From Magnetospirillum sp. (GTDB taxonomy: Bacteria; Pseudomonadota; Alphaproteobacteria; Rhodospirillales; Magnetospirillaceae): a stretch of 15,838 nt of DNA. The stretch lies in NCBI GenBank assembly GCA_016183945.1, contig JACPDP010000060.1, positions 1 to 15,838 on the forward strand, written 5' to 3'. Below the pieces are notes generated by a model. That model was not told where the DNA came from, did no database searches, and was given only the letters and a program-made list of their open reading frames with translations. Below, one piece after another: positions 14,055 to 15,838 of the stretch. The position numbers and the translations under genes were made by a program. How positions within the stretch are numbered: position 1 is the stretch's first letter; each line of letters starts with the position of its first letter.

Positions 14055-15704
14055 CTAGCCCCTGGCGCCGCCCAGCAGTCCGCGCGCGATGACCTGCGCC
14101 TGGATCTCGGCGGCGCCCTCGAAGATGTTGAGGATGCGGGCGTCGCACAGGATACGGCTGATCTGGTACTCCTCGGCATAGCCGTTGCCGCCGTGGACCT
14201 GCAGCGCGTTGTCGGCGTTGGACCAGGCGACGCGGGCGGCCAGCAGCTTGGCCATGCCGGCCTCGATGTCGCAGCGATGGCCGCCGTCCTTCTCGCGCGC
14301 CGAGAAATAGGACATCTGGCGCGCGATCATGGTCTCGACCGCCATCCAGGCGATCTTACCACCGACGCGGGGGAATTCGTAAATGGGCTTGCCGAACTGA
14401 ACGCGGTCGTTGGCATAGCGCAGGCCCTCCTCGAGGGCGCGCTGGGCGACGCCGACGGCGCGGGCCGCGGTCTGGATGCGGGCGCTCTCGAAGGTCTCCA
14501 TCAACTGCTTGAAGCCCTGGCCCTCGACGCGGCCCAACAGGTTGGCGGCGGGCACCTCGAAGCCGTCGAAGCCCAACTCGTACTCCTTCATGCCGCGATA
14601 GCCCAGCACCTTGATCTCGCCGCCGGTCATGCCGGGGGCGGGGAACGGGTTGTCCTCGGTGCCGCGCGGCTTGGGCGCGATCAGCATGGACAGGCCCTTC
14701 CAGTCCTTGGTGGCCGGGTCGGTGCGCACCAGCAGCGTCATCATGTCGGTACGGGCGGCGTGGGTGATCCAGGTCTTGTTGCCGGTGACCGTGTAGACGT
14801 CGCCGTCGAGCACGGCGCGGGTGCGCAACGAGCCCAGGTCCGAGCCGGTATTGGGCTCGGTGAACACCGCGGTGGGCAGCACCTCGCCCGAGGCGATCTT
14901 CGGCAGCCAGTATTCCTTCTGCTCCGGCGTGCCGCCCAGGCGGATCAGCTCGCCGGCGATCTCGGAACGGGTGCCGAGGCTGCCGACGCCGATATAGCCG
15001 CGGCTCAACTCCTCGGTGACGACGCACATGGACATCTTGCCCAGGCCGAGCCCACCGTACTCCTCGGGCAGTGTCAGGCCGAACACGCCCATTTCGGCGA
15101 CGTGGTCCACCACCTCGATGGGGATCAGCTCGTCCTTGAGGTGCCACTCGTGGGCGTGGGGGACGACCTCTTCGTCGGTGAAGCGACGGAACTGGTCGCG
15201 GATCATCGTCAGGGTCTCGTCGTCGAGGCCGGGCTCGCCGAAATGGTGGCCGTCGCGGATCAGTTCGGCGATGCGGGCGCGCACGGCGGCGGTGTAGCCC
15301 TGCCGGCGCAGCAGCTTGGTCTCGGGCGAGGACAGGCTGTGGCCGTCGAGGCCCAGGTCGGCCGGTCGCACGATCTCGCACTGGCTCATGGCGATGCCGC
15401 CGGTGATCTGGGCGATGTATTCGCCGAAGGCGGCCTGCAGCATCAGCCGCTCCAGCTCGCCCAACCGGCCCGCCGCCTCGAGGCGCTTGGCCCAGCCCAG
15501 CATCTGCTCCAGCGCCGCGACGTAGGTGGCGAGCCAGGCATAGCCGTGCGCGGCGGTCTGGTTGGCCTCGAACAGGCCGGAGTCGATCTTGCCGTCCTTG
15601 CTCACCATGGCGGTCACCGAGGCCTTGGCGGCGGCCTTCAACGCACTCACGGGTCCAAGCGCCGCCTCGCAGGTGGCCAGCAGATCGGGGAGCAGGATGG
15701 TCAT
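14055..15704 (-). CDS. mcd: Acyl-CoA dehydrogenase, probably (2S)-methylsuccinyl-CoA dehydrogenase
   Basis: Mcd oxidises (2S)-methylsuccinyl-CoA to mesaconyl-CoA with FAD in the ethylmalonyl-CoA pathway, which assimilates acetyl-CoA without isocitrate lyase; electrons go to electron-transfer flavoprotein. The product has 549 residues, against about 380-400 for ordinary acyl-CoA dehydrogenases. The first 165 residues are an extra helical domain, a known mark of Mcd. The acyl-CoA dehydrogenase core follows: LPEEYGGLGLG (212-222), the FAD-contact strand FTEPNTGSD (281-289), GNKTWITHA (308-316), GYRGMKEYEL (368-377), DRVQFGKPI (433-441) and the end motif NIFEGAAEIQ (526-535), where Glu529 is in the catalytic-base position. 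The ATG at 15704 has AAGGA eight bases upstream. Calling Mcd rests on the N-terminal domain and remembered family sequence; another long-chain-type dehydrogenase is the alternative. Confidence 0.88.
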   Translation of the reverse strand: MTILLPDLLATCEAALGPVSALKAAAKASVTAMVSKDGKIDSGLFEANQTAAHGYAWLATYVAALEQMLGWAKRLEAAGRLGELERLMLQAAFGEYIAQITGGIAMSQCEIVRPADLGLDGHSLSSPETKLLRRQGYTAAVRARIAELIRDGHHFGEPGLDDETLTMIRDQFRRFTDEEVVPHAHEWHLKDELIPIEVVDHVAEMGVFGLTLPEEYGGLGLGKMSMCVVTEELSRGYIGVGSLGTRSEIAGELIRLGGTPEQKEYWLPKIASGEVLPTAVFTEPNTGSDLGSLRTRAVLDGDVYTVTGNKTWITHAARTDMMTLLVRTDPATKDWKGLSMLIAPKPRGTEDNPFPAPGMTGGEIKVLGYRGMKEYELGFDGFEVPAANLLGRVEGQGFKQLMETFESARIQTAARAVGVAQRALEEGLRYANDRVQFGKPIYEFPRVGGKIAWMAVETMIARQMSYFSAREKDGGHRCDIEAGMAKLLAARVAWSNADNALQVHGGNGYAEEYQISRILCDARILNIFEGAAEIQAQVIARGLLGGARG

Positions 15705-15733
15705 GGGCGGGGTCCTTGATTGGAAAGTGGCCC

Positions 15734-15758
15734 CCTCCCCTGCCACAGGCGGGGGAGG
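15734..15758. repeat. GC-rich hairpin upstream of mcd
   Basis: Arms of 11 bases (15734-15744 and 15748-15758) pair with one T-G wobble around the loop ACA. It is 30 bases before the mcd ATG, so it is either in the mRNA leader or part of the promoter region. Sequences of this CCCTCCCC-type composition are common as dispersed intergenic repeats in alphaproteobacteria; only one copy is seen here. Confidence 0.45.
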
Positions 15759-15782
15759 ACAGGGTGGGGACCCAAGCGAAGC

Positions 15783-15814
15783 GCGGGAGTTTGTCCGCGT
15801 GGCACCACTCCCGC
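15783..15814. other. Inverted repeat near window end
   Basis: GCGGGAGT (15783-15790) and ACTCCCGC (15807-15814) are perfect complements separated by 16 bases. With the neighbouring hairpin it fills the non-coding sequence upstream of mcd. It could be a regulator-binding dyad, a terminator of an upstream gene outside the window, or part of a repeat. Confidence 0.4.
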
Positions 15815-15838
15815 CTCGCGTCGGCTCGTCGGGCCCCC

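Noticed and set aside
14193..15719. Plus-strand open frame of 508 codons
   Set aside because: Antisense of mcd, whose acyl-CoA dehydrogenase motifs are clear.

Overview
The window is chromosomal DNA of high GC content with housekeeping-type genes. Gene content and codon use point to an alphaproteobacterium of the Rhodospirillales, most likely Magnetospirillum or a relative. This assignment rests on the split F1 operon (atpH-atpA without F0 genes), a methylsuccinyl-CoA dehydrogenase of the ethylmalonyl-CoA pathway, a VacJ/Ttg2D pair and a family resemblance remembered rather than searched. There are no mobile elements, CRISPR arrays, RNA genes or magnetosome genes.

Layout. 1-1670 (minus): start of the F1 ATP synthase operon, atpH then atpA, with atpA cut by the window edge one residue before the expected arginine finger. 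1671-1997: control region shared with a divergent gene for a small exported RlpA-like protein (1998-2390, plus). 2434-3824 (minus): mlaA-mlaC, an overlapping pair for retrograde phospholipid transport. 3972-7038 (minus): a MtnX-like HAD phosphatase overlapping a PLP class III aminotransferase, followed by an alpha/beta hydrolase and a strong inverted repeat. 7177-8784 (minus): a TPR-methyltransferase, divergent from gmd (8870-9934, plus), which makes GDP-4-keto-6-deoxymannose. 9955-10614 (minus): an unrecognised protein. 10615-10883: non-coding DNA with a REP-like palindrome. 10884-12501 (minus): an exported metallophosphatase preceded by a DUF4136 lipoprotein. 12651-13685 (plus): an unrecognised 344-residue cytosolic protein. 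13694-15704 (minus): mcd followed by a small DUF6624-like protein. 15705-15838: two inverted repeats upstream of mcd.

Themes. Several genes concern the envelope (RlpA-like, MlaA, MlaC, DUF4136 lipoprotein, exported phosphatase, and gmd for surface polysaccharide). Two concern central energy and carbon metabolism (ATP synthase, Mcd). Coupled gene pairs are common: atpH/atpA overlap by 1 base, mlaA/mlaC by 4 and HAD/aminotransferase by 4. At least four genes start with GTG. I found no obvious new defence or mobile system. The best candidates for undescribed biology are the HAD-aminotransferase unit, the 344-residue and 219-residue unknowns, and the TPR-methyltransferase opposite gmd. All functions were inferred by reading the translations; no database search was possible.
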